Source: Arundinibacter roseus | Lineage (GTDB): Bacteria > Bacteroidota > Bacteroidia > Cytophagales > Spirosomataceae | Assembly (NCBI RefSeq): GCF_004348825.1 | Contig: NZ_SMJU01000008.1 | Location: forward strand, 1 to 64,000 | Reading direction: 5' to 3' | DNA: 64,000 nt | Part shown: positions 42,901-51,748 of the stretch, piece by piece | Numbering within the stretch: the stretch's first letter is position 1 | Layout: the number at the start of each line of letters is the position of its first letter | The notes under the pieces: model-generated | Seen by the model: only the letters and a program-made list of their open reading frames with translations | What the model was told of the DNA's origin: nothing | Database searches by the model: none | Made by a program: the position numbers and the translations under genes

Positions 42901-43320
42901 TTAATTTACCGCCACGAGCGTCCGGGCCGGGGTTTCGATCAGATCGGTCGTGGATAACCGAATTTCTTTCAGAATGCGCTCATCACCATTACTGATTTCG
43001 AGCGTATAGCGTCCATCCTTAATTTGCGAAAAGTCAAAACTGCGCGCGTACTTTTTCATTTTTTTACCTAAAAACTCTTCGTGCAGCGTCTCTCCACTCT
43101 GATTCAGAAGGCGCACTACTACCCTTTCACCCGCCTGTTTTTCGAGGAGTAACTTCATGCTCAGGCTATCCTTCACGCGATACATACCGACCTGAAATGA
43201 CTCACAAGAATTATTTTTGCATTCCTGAACGGTCGGCTTTAGGGTTGTTTCGGCCCACACGCTTCCATTCATCAACACGCCGCACAGGGCAACAGCCCAC
43301 ATTTTTTTTAGGTTTTTCAT
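42901..43320 (-). CDS. Small secreted protein of unknown function
   Basis: The start at 43,320 gives a signal peptide (MKNLKKMWAVALCGVLMNGSVWA) and 139 aa; the frame could start 12 codons earlier. The mature part is rich in beta-strand patterns (KLLLEKQAGERVVVRLLNQSG and FSQIKDGRYTLEISNGDE) suggesting an immunoglobulin-like or DUF3244-like beta-sandwich found in many Bacteroidota secreted proteins. It has two nearby cysteines (C25, C31 of the mature region). No function is assigned. A terminator follows the stop. Confidence 0.65.
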   Translation of the reverse strand: MKNLKKMWAVALCGVLMNGSVWAETTLKPTVQECKNNSCESFQVGMYRVKDSLSMKLLLEKQAGERVVVRLLNQSGETLHEEFLGKKMKKYARSFDFSQIKDGRYTLEISNGDERILKEIRLSTTDLIETPARTLVAVN

Positions 43321-43432
43321 GGCTTTTGAAGTTTTGAGTTTAAGGTAAACTTTCACTCCAAAGACACCCGTCCCAACCCATGCGTTACGAGCCTGTGCCT
43401 AAACGGCCAAAAAAAAGGATGAACGGCGTTAC

Positions 43433-44404
43433 CTACTGCGACCACTCTGTGGGCGTACGATCCCAGCGGTGTTTTTTCAATTCTTCAAGTAAAGCCTTTG
43501 GCAATAACGCACCGTCACTTGTGGCGACATTGGTGCGCACGTGTGGCAGCTTGCGCATGCCGGGAATCGTAGTGGCTACGTCGTCATTGGCCAAAATGAA
43601 CCGCAGCGCCATTTCGGCCATCGTCATCCCTTCAGGAATCAGCGGTTTCAGCGCATCGGCATGTTCCACGCTGCTGTTCAGGTTTTGAGGAACGAAGTAG
43701 GTTGAGCGCCAGTCGTCAGCCGGAAAGGCCGTTTCTTTGGTAAAAGTACCTGTCAGCGTACCTTCATCAAACGGCACACGGGCAATTACGGCCACGTCTT
43801 TTTCACGACAGAGCGGAAACAGATTATCAATCGGCGCTTGATCAAAAATATTGTAGATTACCTGCACGGCATCCACGAGGCCCGTCTTTATGGTTTCCAG
43901 AGAATTATCTGGTTCCCAGCGATTGACACTAATTCCCCAGGCCTGCACTTTCCCGGCAGCGGTGAGTTTTTGAATCGCTTCTTTCCATTCATCCCGCGCC
44001 GCCCACTGATCTTCCCACACATGAAACTGCATGAGATCAATACAGTCAATGCCCAGATTGGCAAGGCTTTTTTCTGTGTATTCTACAATATAATCCGCCG
44101 GAAAAACTTCGTCGATAGTGAATTCAGGGCGCGAGGGCCATGTACGGTTTTTTGGAGGAATTTTGGTAGCAGCATAGAGTTTCTTATCAGGATTCCGGCG
44201 AATCAGTTCACCCAAAATCTGCTCGCTTTTGCCTTCTGCATAGCCCCAGGCCGTATCAAAAAAATTACACCCCAGCTCAACGGCCAAATCCAAAGAGGCC
44301 TCTACTTCCTTAATATCAGAGCCCGTCCACCCGGCAAGGCCCCACATGCCGTAGCCAATTTCACTAACTTGCCAGCCCGTACGGCCAAATTTTCGGTATT
44401 GCAT
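43433..44404 (-). CDS. Aldo/keto reductase
   Basis: The 323-aa protein contains the AKR fold with FFDTAWGYAEGKSE (catalytic tyrosine), ATKIPPKN (lysine) and MQFHVWED (histidine), and the final IPGMRKLPHVRTNV segment that binds NADPH. It likely reduces or oxidises a sugar-derived carbonyl, consistent with the many sugar-oxidising genes nearby; the substrate is not defined. The gene stands alone, 112 bp from the secreted-protein gene. Confidence 0.87.
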   Translation of the reverse strand: MQYRKFGRTGWQVSEIGYGMWGLAGWTGSDIKEVEASLDLAVELGCNFFDTAWGYAEGKSEQILGELIRRNPDKKLYAATKIPPKNRTWPSRPEFTIDEVFPADYIVEYTEKSLANLGIDCIDLMQFHVWEDQWAARDEWKEAIQKLTAAGKVQAWGISVNRWEPDNSLETIKTGLVDAVQVIYNIFDQAPIDNLFPLCREKDVAVIARVPFDEGTLTGTFTKETAFPADDWRSTYFVPQNLNSSVEHADALKPLIPEGMTMAEMALRFILANDDVATTIPGMRKLPHVRTNVATSDGALLPKALLEELKKHRWDRTPTEWSQ

Positions 44405-44690
44405 CGTAGTTTTTAAATTAAGTAAAAGGTTAATTGAAAATAGGATCTATTTGAAGAAAGGCAAGTTGTCGAAAAAATCAAGGAAACAAAAATCATTCCG
44501 TGATTACCCTTTGTGCTGCACTATCTAGTATTACTGAAAGTCATGTGGATACGTACAATTGCTTAAAATCTATACCCAAAAATCTCAAAAAATCGTTACT
44601 ACCGTATCAGAATTGGTCTTAACGTGGTAAGAAAAATTTTGTATATTCGTTTTGAATCGTAGGCTGTGGCCTGTTTAGTTGCCTTAATTT

Positions 44691-45461
44691 ATGGATGTAA
44701 AAAGCTTGCTTTATCGTTTGACTTCCCTCTTTTTGATCATGTCCCTGATGGGCTGGAAAAAAGTGGAGACGCCTTCGGAGCAAATGCTGAATTACTGCCA
44801 GTTGTTCCAAAAAATTCAGGTAGATGTTCGCGAACAAACTGTTTCGCCAGATTCGGCCGCACGGGCTTTTCAGGAAGTGATGCGGAAAATTCAGCAGCAA
44901 CTTACTCACCCGGACTCGTGCCGCAGTGAACAACAATCGACTGCATTTGTGTATCCGCTACGCGGCTATCAACCCAAATATTCTATTGGTGGCGGAGGCC
45001 GCGGCTACTACAACAAGGGCTTCAACCTTTTCGATATGGAAGTCAAGAGCGGTCACCCTGCCCATGATTTGTTTATACGTGATGGCAATCAGGATAATCT
45101 CGACGACCGCATGTGCCTGCCCGTTGACCTGCTTGCTATCAGTTCCGGAATTGTACTTGCTACCGAAACCAACTGGCAACCCGAAAGCGAACTGCGGGGT
45201 GGTAATTTTATTTGGGTGTATGACCCTTGTCTGAACGGACTGTTTTACTATGCCCACAACAGCCGTGTGGTGGTTGAGCCTGGACAATGGGTGAAAGCCG
45301 GTGAGAAAATCGGCGAAGTGGGTCGCACAGGTTTCAATGCCTACAAAGAGCGTTCGCCTACGCACCTGCATCTGATGTTTTTACGCCTTGATGCTGATTT
45401 TTTACCCGAACCCGAAAATACAATTGACTGGCTCCGAAATGCTGAAACCAGAGAATGGTAA
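44691..45461 (+). CDS. M23-family peptidase (LytM-like)
   Basis: The 256-aa protein has a short N-terminal hydrophobic segment (about 6-20) that may be a signal anchor. The M23 motifs are GHPAHDLF (HxxxD type) near 120 and THLHL near 225, giving the metal-binding His/Asp/His set, with FYYAHN between. It would cleave peptidoglycan cross-bridges in the periplasm. The gene ends at a terminator shared with ileS. Confidence 0.84.
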   Translation: MDVKSLLYRLTSLFLIMSLMGWKKVETPSEQMLNYCQLFQKIQVDVREQTVSPDSAARAFQEVMRKIQQQLTHPDSCRSEQQSTAFVYPLRGYQPKYSIGGGGRGYYNKGFNLFDMEVKSGHPAHDLFIRDGNQDNLDDRMCLPVDLLAISSGIVLATETNWQPESELRGGNFIWVYDPCLNGLFYYAHNSRVVVEPGQWVKAGEKIGEVGRTGFNAYKERSPTHLHLMFLRLDADFLPEPENTIDWLRNAETREW

Positions 45462-45505
45462 AAGCCACAAATAGAACGTTTTGATGTTCTTTCCGTGGCT
45501 TTTTT
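45461..45505. terminator. Bidirectional terminator between the M23 gene and ileS
   Basis: AAAAGCCAC and GTGGCTTTTTT form a stem with a 25-base loop that itself can pair (AGAAC/GTTCT). Confidence 0.8.
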
Positions 45506-45523
45506 GGGTATTTTTCAAAAAAT

Positions 45524-48500
45524 TCAGGCAACTACTTCTACCTTCACTTTAAGTAAAAATTCATCCATTTCTATCTGCACCGCGGTGCCATTCATGTCGG
45601 GTACAAGGTCCAAACCTACGGCCTGCACTTCCTGACAAATATAGGCAAGCTGACTGTTGATTGCGTCGGTTAGCGTGGCGTCGTCGTCCTGTAAACTTAT
45701 CTGAATTTTATCCGTCACGTCAAATCCGCTTTCTTTTCGCAGATTTTGAATCCGGTTAACAAAATCCCGCGCAATACCTTCCTGACGCAACTCGTCCGTA
45801 ATAGTCATGTCGAGCGCAACGGTCAGACCACCTTCGCTTGCCACGAGCCATCCGGGCACATCCTCCGCCAGAATTTCTACCTCGTGCAGCGTGATGTAGG
45901 CCGGATTTTCAGAATCTGCCAGCGATAAAGCAAACTCATTGGTCGTTTCCAGTACCTGAATATCGGCTTCATTCATAGCCGAAATAGCGGCCGCAACCTG
46001 CTTCATTTTTGAGCCAAACTTAGGCCCCAGCGCTTTGAAGTTTGGTTTAATTTTCTTTTTCAAAATTCCGCTGTCATCCTGCACAAACTCAACAGTTTTA
46101 ATATTGACTTCGGACAAAACAATAGGAACTACGCGCTCAATCTGCCGGCGGGTTTTTGGATTCAAAACCGGAATCAAAATCTTGGATAACGGTTGCCGAA
46201 CCTTGATTTTGTGGCCCTTGCGGAGCGAATGAACCAACGAACTGATGTCCTGCGCCAGTTGCATGGACTCTTCCAGGTCAGTATCAATCTGCTCGTATTC
46301 TACCTGATGCCAGTCTGTCAAATGCACCGACACGTGCGGGTATGCCTGGCTTCCGTCTACCGGGATTTGACGCGAATGATCGGTCAGATTTTTATAGAGC
46401 CATTCGCCAAAGAACGGTGCAATTGGCGACATTAACTGACTCACTACCAGCAAGCACTGTTGCAGCGTTTCGTAAGCAGCCTGCTTGTCGGGAGTCAATG
46501 TGCCGCTTCCCGAACTACCTGTCCAAAAGCGCCGACGCGACAAACGCACGTGCCAGTTGGAAAGCTGATCGCACACAAAATCCTGAATCAATCGTCCGGC
46601 TTTTGTGGGATTATAGTTTTCGTACTGTTCGCCCGTTTCTTTAATCAACGTATTCAGCTTGGACAAAATCCACCGATCCAGTTCCGACAATTGGTCGTGC
46701 GGAATGCGGGCCGTAGCGTCGGGCGTAAACCCGTCGAGGTTGGCGTACAGGGCATAAAAATTGTAGGTATTAAACAGCGTTCCGAAAAATTTGCGCTGCA
46801 CTTCGCCAATTCCTTCGAGATTAAATTTAAGGTTGTCCCAGGGCTCGGCATTCGTAATCATGTACCAGCGAGTCGCATCGGGGCCGTAAGTACCGAGGGT
46901 TTGAAAAGGATCAACGGCATTGCCCAGGCGTTTGGACATTTTGTTGCCGTTTTTGTCCAGCACCAGGCCGGTAGAAACTACATTTTTGAAAGCCACGGAG
47001 TCAAACAGCATACCGGCAATGGCGTGCAGCGTAAAGAACCATCCTCGGGTTTGGTCTACGCCTTCGCTGATAAAATCGGCGGGGTAGCTATGATTAAATA
47101 TATCGTGATTTTCAAACGGATAGTGCCATTGGGCGTAGGGCATTGCGCCCGAGTCAAACCACACGTCAATCAGGTCGGTTTCACGTTTCAGCAAATTTCC
47201 GTTGGCCGACATGAGGAAAATCTCATCCACAAATGGTCGGTGCAAATCCATTTTTTCGGATTGCGAGGCTTGTAGAAATACCTCATTTTTGGACAGATAT
47301 TCCTGCCACTCGATTTCTCCGGCTTCTATCTTTGCCTGAAACTGTTCATTTGCCGTCCGGCACGCTTCCTGCAATTCTGCGACCGAGCCAATGCAAACTT
47401 CCTCGCCCGATTCGCTGCGCCAAATCGGCAGCGGAGTGCCCCAATAGCGGCTTCGGCTGAGGTTCCAGTCCACCAGATTTTCGAGCCAGTTTCCAAAACG
47501 TCCGGTTCCGGTACTTTCGGGTTGCCAGTTAATGGTTTTGTTAAGCGCCACGAGCCGTTCCTTCATCGCAGTGGTCCGGATAAACCAGCTGTCGAGCGGA
47601 TAGTACAGCACGGGTTTGTCGGTACGCCAGCAATGCGGGTACGGGTGTTCGTATTTTTCAACTTTAAACGCCTTCCCTTCTTCTTTGAGCTTAATGGCGA
47701 TCAGCACGTCCGTCGGCCTGAATGCCGGATCGGCCTGTTCTTCGACGGAGTAGTATTCCGGTTTTACGTACCGTCCACCAAACTCACCGATTTCGGCAAC
47801 AAACCTACCCTGACGATCCACAATTGGCACATCTTTTCCGTTTTCATCCTGCACCATAATGGGCGGAATGCCGTTGGCCTGCGCCACCCGGAAGTCGTCC
47901 GCGCCAAAGGTCGGCGATGTATGCACCACGCCGGTGCCGTCTTCGGTCGTAACAAAGTCGCCCAGAATAACCCGAAAAGCGGGAGTTTTGGGCTGAACGT
48001 AAGGCATGAGTTGTTCATATTCAACACCTTCCAGGTCACGGCCTTTGCACTCGGCTACAACTTGCCACGGCAATACTTTCTTATCACTATCAGCAAATCC
48101 TTCAAAATCTCCGTCTTTTCCTTTCTCAGAAAAATATTTACCCAGAAGCACCTTTGCCAAAACCACATGAACGGGTGCATAGGTATACGGATTGAAGGTT
48201 TTGACAACTACATAATCAATCGATGCGCCAACGGTCAAAGCAGAGTTGGCCGGAAGGGTCCAGGGCGTGGTGGTCCAGGCCAGAATCCGAATATCTTCCT
48301 GAGCGAGAGCTTTAAAAACCGTATAATTTTCCGGCGTTTTCACCTTAAACATCGCCACAATCGTCGTGTCCTTCACCTCTTTATAGGTGCCGGGCATGTT
48401 GAGCTCGTGCGACGAAAGGCCGGTACCAGCGGCAGGGGAATACGGCTGAATTGTATATCCTTTGTAAAGCAGATTTTTATCGTAAAGCTTTTTGAGTAAG

Positions 48501-49021
48501 CTCCACAGACTTTCGATGTAGTTGTTTTCGTAGGTAATGTAAGGATCTTCCAGGTCTACCCAATAGCCCATCTTTTCGGTCAGATCATTCCACTGATCCG
48601 TAAATTTCATGACCGTTTGGCGGCATTTGGCGTTGTATTCTTCGATACTGATTTTTGTACCAATATCTTCTTTTGTAATTCCCAGCTCTTTTTCTACCTG
48701 TAATTCGATGGGCAGCCCGTGGGTATCCCAGCCGCCTTTGCGCTTCACCTGAAAGCCGCGGAGCGTTTTGTAACGGCAAAAAATATCTTTAATCGTCCGG
48801 GCCATCACGTGGTGAATCCCCGGCGCGCCATTGGCCGAAGGCGGCCCCTCAAAAAAAGTAAAGGAAGGATTTCCTTCCCGAACATGTACCGATTGTTCAA
48901 AAATGGTATTTTCTTTCCAGAAGTCCAGCACCTCATCGGCAAGCTTCGGATAGCTTAGATTTTTATACTCTTTGTATTTCACGGAAATATTGGCAAATTT
49001 TTGAAATGCAAATTTAGGCAT
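45524..49021 (-). CDS. ileS: Isoleucyl-tRNA synthetase
   Basis: The 1165-aa protein is a class I synthetase of the long (eukaryote-like) type common in Bacteroidota. Visible signatures are PSANGAPGIHHVMART (HIGH-type motif, residues about 61-75) and NKMSKRLGNAVDP (KMSKS loop). The CP1 editing domain and the anticodon-binding C-terminal part follow. The family usually starts near VKYKEYKNL, so a GTG at 48,982 may be the true start, with the ATG at 49,021 adding 13 residues. It has no operon partners. Confidence 0.95.
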   Translation of the reverse strand: MPKFAFQKFANISVKYKEYKNLSYPKLADEVLDFWKENTIFEQSVHVREGNPSFTFFEGPPSANGAPGIHHVMARTIKDIFCRYKTLRGFQVKRKGGWDTHGLPIELQVEKELGITKEDIGTKISIEEYNAKCRQTVMKFTDQWNDLTEKMGYWVDLEDPYITYENNYIESLWSLLKKLYDKNLLYKGYTIQPYSPAAGTGLSSHELNMPGTYKEVKDTTIVAMFKVKTPENYTVFKALAQEDIRILAWTTTPWTLPANSALTVGASIDYVVVKTFNPYTYAPVHVVLAKVLLGKYFSEKGKDGDFEGFADSDKKVLPWQVVAECKGRDLEGVEYEQLMPYVQPKTPAFRVILGDFVTTEDGTGVVHTSPTFGADDFRVAQANGIPPIMVQDENGKDVPIVDRQGRFVAEIGEFGGRYVKPEYYSVEEQADPAFRPTDVLIAIKLKEEGKAFKVEKYEHPYPHCWRTDKPVLYYPLDSWFIRTTAMKERLVALNKTINWQPESTGTGRFGNWLENLVDWNLSRSRYWGTPLPIWRSESGEEVCIGSVAELQEACRTANEQFQAKIEAGEIEWQEYLSKNEVFLQASQSEKMDLHRPFVDEIFLMSANGNLLKRETDLIDVWFDSGAMPYAQWHYPFENHDIFNHSYPADFISEGVDQTRGWFFTLHAIAGMLFDSVAFKNVVSTGLVLDKNGNKMSKRLGNAVDPFQTLGTYGPDATRWYMITNAEPWDNLKFNLEGIGEVQRKFFGTLFNTYNFYALYANLDGFTPDATARIPHDQLSELDRWILSKLNTLIKETGEQYENYNPTKAGRLIQDFVCDQLSNWHVRLSRRRFWTGSSGSGTLTPDKQAAYETLQQCLLVVSQLMSPIAPFFGEWLYKNLTDHSRQIPVDGSQAYPHVSVHLTDWHQVEYEQIDTDLEESMQLAQDISSLVHSLRKGHKIKVRQPLSKILIPVLNPKTRRQIERVVPIVLSEVNIKTVEFVQDDSGILKKKIKPNFKALGPKFGSKMKQVAAAISAMNEADIQVLETTNEFALSLADSENPAYITLHEVEILAEDVPGWLVASEGGLTVALDMTITDELRQEGIARDFVNRIQNLRKESGFDVTDKIQISLQDDDATLTDAINSQLAYICQEVQAVGLDLVPDMNGTAVQIEMDEFLLKVKVEVVA

Positions 49022-49242
49022 TTTTTGTCCCGCGAGGAAATTCGCTGCTCTTTCACTTTCTGACTTTCCGGAAGGTGGTTTTGAAGGAATGATGGGCTTT
49101 CATCCCAGGTAATTAAGCAGATTTCTATTACAACACACTATTTTTCTCAATGCTTTAATCTAAATGATTTAATAAACTAGCAGTTTCATGGTTTCATTTA
49201 CGAGCTGAATTCCTTTTTTTTGTTAAAATTATTTTCATTTAC
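49022..49242. other. Divergent intergenic region
   Basis: A 221-bp region between ileS and the BASS transporter gene. AT-rich in its second half; no gene, tRNA or riboswitch-like structure was recognised. Confidence 0.55.
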
Positions 49243-50256
49243 GTGACACCCTTATCCAATTTTTCTTTCGGTTCGTTCGGGGCCCGGGCTCGTCGGGCCG
49301 GGCTTGATGGCTTTCTTTTGGCTTTGTTCGGTGCCTTGTTTCTGGCGTATTTATGGCCTTATCCCGGCTCCTCAGAGGCTCCTTTTCAGTTGGCTAAACT
49401 AGCGAATTACGGCGTCTCCATTATCTTTTTTTTCTATGGGTTAAAATTAAATCCGGCACAGCTCCGAACCGGCCTGAGCAACATTCGTCTCCATCTGCTG
49501 ATTCACGTTTCTACATTTATTCTATTCCCAATTCTCATTTTGGGAATTAAACCTTTTTTTCAAAGTCCTGACAATCAAACGCTCTGGCTTGGACTTTTCT
49601 TTCTGGCCGCCTTGCCTTCCACCGTTTCTTCGTCGGTGGTGATGGTTTCTCTGGCCAAAGGAAATTTGCCCGCGGCCATCTTCAACGCCAGTATTTCCAG
49701 TCTCATCGGCGTTTTCATCACGCCCCTTTGGTTTGGGTTGGTTATGGATACAACCGCCATTGACTTTGAACTTTCCGGTGTCATTATAAAGCTTATCATT
49801 CAGGTGGTTTTACCTGTGGTTCTGGGTTTGCTATTACACCGCAAGTTGGGTGCGTGGGCTGAAAAATACCGCACTCAGTTACGCTATTTTGATCAAAGCA
49901 TCATCATCCTGATTGTCTACACGGCCTTTTGCGAATCTTTTGCAGCCAATATGTTTGACGCTATTGAATGGAAAGACCTTTTTTTACTTAGTATCGGCAC
50001 CGTCGCCCTGTTCTTTTTGGTTTATGGCCTCATTCTCTTTATCTGTCGTGCGCTATCTTTTTCACGGGAAGACACCATCACTGCGTTGTTTTGCGGGTCA
50101 AAAAAATCGCTGGTGCAGGGAGCGGTTATGTCCAAAATTTTGTTTGCCGGACTTGCCAGCAGCGGGCTGATCCTGTTGCCCATCATGATTTATCATGCCT
50201 TTCAGCTACTGATTGTGAGCTCGTTGGCTCAGCGATATAGCCGTAATTCTCCTTAG
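49243..50256 (+). CDS. BASS-family (bile acid:Na+ symporter-like) transporter
   Basis: The 337-aa protein starts with GTG and has about 10 membrane helices. FFYGLKLNPAQLRTGLSNIRLHLLIHVSTFILFPILI and FFLAALPSTVSSSVVMVSLAKGNLPAAIFNASISSLIG match the SBF-like (YfeH/Arsenical resistance-like) subfamily of sodium-coupled organic-anion transporters. The substrate is unknown. Its stop lies 84 bp before the DUF4230 start. Confidence 0.85.
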   Translation: MTPLSNFSFGSFGARARRAGLDGFLLALFGALFLAYLWPYPGSSEAPFQLAKLANYGVSIIFFFYGLKLNPAQLRTGLSNIRLHLLIHVSTFILFPILILGIKPFFQSPDNQTLWLGLFFLAALPSTVSSSVVMVSLAKGNLPAAIFNASISSLIGVFITPLWFGLVMDTTAIDFELSGVIIKLIIQVVLPVVLGLLLHRKLGAWAEKYRTQLRYFDQSIIILIVYTAFCESFAANMFDAIEWKDLFLLSIGTVALFFLVYGLILFICRALSFSREDTITALFCGSKKSLVQGAVMSKILFAGLASSGLILLPIMIYHAFQLLIVSSLAQRYSRNSP

Positions 50257-50340
50257 GAACGTAAGCAGGAGTATTCTTTGTTTAATGAAGTGAAGGTGAA
50301 CTACCTAGTCCTCAATATCTATAAAAATATTTTCCAGCCT

Positions 50341-50964
50341 ATGCGCTTCATACAAACCATTTTCAGGTTAGCTCTCTTCTTTATTCTCATTGTCGGTATT
50401 ATTTCTTTATGGGAAAATTACCGGGCCGGAAGTTGGCTACCGGATTGGTTTTCAAGGGAAAATAAAACGGAAACTACCCAAACTGTGGTTTTGCAGGAAA
50501 TTACTTCGCTGGGCAAGCTCGAACTGGTACGGTACAATTTCAAGGATGTAGTGGAGCAGCAAATTGTGAAAGATTGGCTGCCCAATGCAAAGGCCGTCTT
50601 GATTGTACAGGGAGAAGCTGTTGGTTGCGTGGATCTTACCAAAATGGACATTGCCGATATAGAAGCCGGGAAGGATACACTTGTGGTACATTTGCCTGAG
50701 CCTGAGCTATGTGTATTCAAAATTGACCATCAGCGTTCCAAAGTTTATAACACAGAATATGCTTTTATGGAAGAAGCGCAGCTGGTACAGGAAGGCTACC
50801 AAAAAGCTGAGCAGCAAATCAAACAATCGGCGCTGGATATGGGAATATTGGATCAGACCAAAGAAAATGCTGTCAAACTCCTTACCCCAATGCTCGAACG
50901 AGCCTCAGGTCGGAAGGTTGTCATCCGCTTTTCGATGCAGGCACGACTTGAAAAACTACGCTGA
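50341..50964 (+). CDS. DUF4230 membrane protein
   Basis: The start at 50,341 gives a 207-aa protein with one N-terminal membrane helix (about 5-23) and a soluble DUF4230 domain (SLGKLELVRYNFKDVVEQQ, NAKAVLIVQGEAVGCVDLTK, DTLVVHLPEPELCVFKIDHQ). DUF4230 proteins are of unknown function and are probably periplasmic. It ends 1 bp before the convergent eutC stop, so transcripts of the two gene groups must overlap. Confidence 0.82.
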   Translation: MRFIQTIFRLALFFILIVGIISLWENYRAGSWLPDWFSRENKTETTQTVVLQEITSLGKLELVRYNFKDVVEQQIVKDWLPNAKAVLIVQGEAVGCVDLTKMDIADIEAGKDTLVVHLPEPELCVFKIDHQRSKVYNTEYAFMEEAQLVQEGYQKAEQQIKQSALDMGILDQTKENAVKLLTPMLERASGRKVVIRFSMQARLEKLR

Positions 50965-50965
50965 T

Positions 50966-51721
50966 TCAGGCATTCAACTGACTGTTGAAATCGTCTTTTA
51001 ATCCCACGCCACTCAGTTGATTTTTCTTCATTTCGGTTAATAAATAGACAATTTTCTCCGTTGCCCGTTCGTACGAAAGGCCATCCGGCCGGATGTTGGA
51101 AATACAATTACGGCTCTCGTCGGTCAGCCCCGGTTTGGGGCGATATGTCAGGTAAGCACCCATACTATCAGGCGATGTAAGGCCGGGACGCTCGCCAATA
51201 AGTATCAGCACCATTTCGGATTGTTGGTAAAACCCAATTTCATCCGCTACCGCTACCCGCGCCTGCGACACCACGCCTACGGGAGCCATCTGCCAGCCGA
51301 GGGCTTTCATTTGTGGCACCAGCAAACCAATAATTTGCGGGGCATGCGCATTGACGGCACTTGCCGACAGACCATCGGCCACCACAATGCTAAGCTCATT
51401 TGGTGGCATGACTTGCTCTTTCAGATGTTGTCGGGACGGCTCGTTAAGGCGGCGGCCCAAGTCGGGACGAAGTAAAAACTCCCGCCTATCCCTTGCTTGA
51501 CTTTGCAGAAAAAGCGCTGAAAGCCCCAAAGTACTTACTTGATATTTAATCCATTCCTGATCAAATATCGAGTACACTGCATCGCGTGCCCGGGCGTGAT
51601 CAAGATTAAATTCGAGAAGCTGACGGGTAGGAATGCTGTGCCCGCTGCGGCCCAAAGCCAGCCGGGCGGGCGTAAATTGCCGGAGATATTCCCAATCGTC
51701 AGGTTGCGTGAGCTGAGTCAT
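50966..51721 (-). CDS. eutC: Ethanolamine ammonia-lyase small subunit
   Basis: The 251-aa protein matches EutC: AVYSIFDQEWI, VVADGLSASAVNAHAP, LIGERPGLTSPDSMGAYLTY and SNIRPDGLSYE. With EutB it forms the adenosylcobalamin-dependent enzyme which converts ethanolamine to acetaldehyde and ammonia. It lies 27 bp after eutB. No other eut genes, microcompartment shells or reactivase (EutA) are nearby. Confidence 0.94.
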   Translation of the reverse strand: MTQLTQPDDWEYLRQFTPARLALGRSGHSIPTRQLLEFNLDHARARDAVYSIFDQEWIKYQVSTLGLSALFLQSQARDRREFLLRPDLGRRLNEPSRQHLKEQVMPPNELSIVVADGLSASAVNAHAPQIIGLLVPQMKALGWQMAPVGVVSQARVAVADEIGFYQQSEMVLILIGERPGLTSPDSMGAYLTYRPKPGLTDESRNCISNIRPDGLSYERATEKIVYLLTEMKKNQLSGVGLKDDFNSQLNA

Positions 51722-51748
51722 ACGTTCTATTTTTAGTATCTAAAAAAG

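Noticed and set aside
49022-49242. Possible T-box or tRNA gene near ileS
   Set aside because: No cloverleaf or T-box-like sequence is visible; T-boxes are not expected in Bacteroidota.
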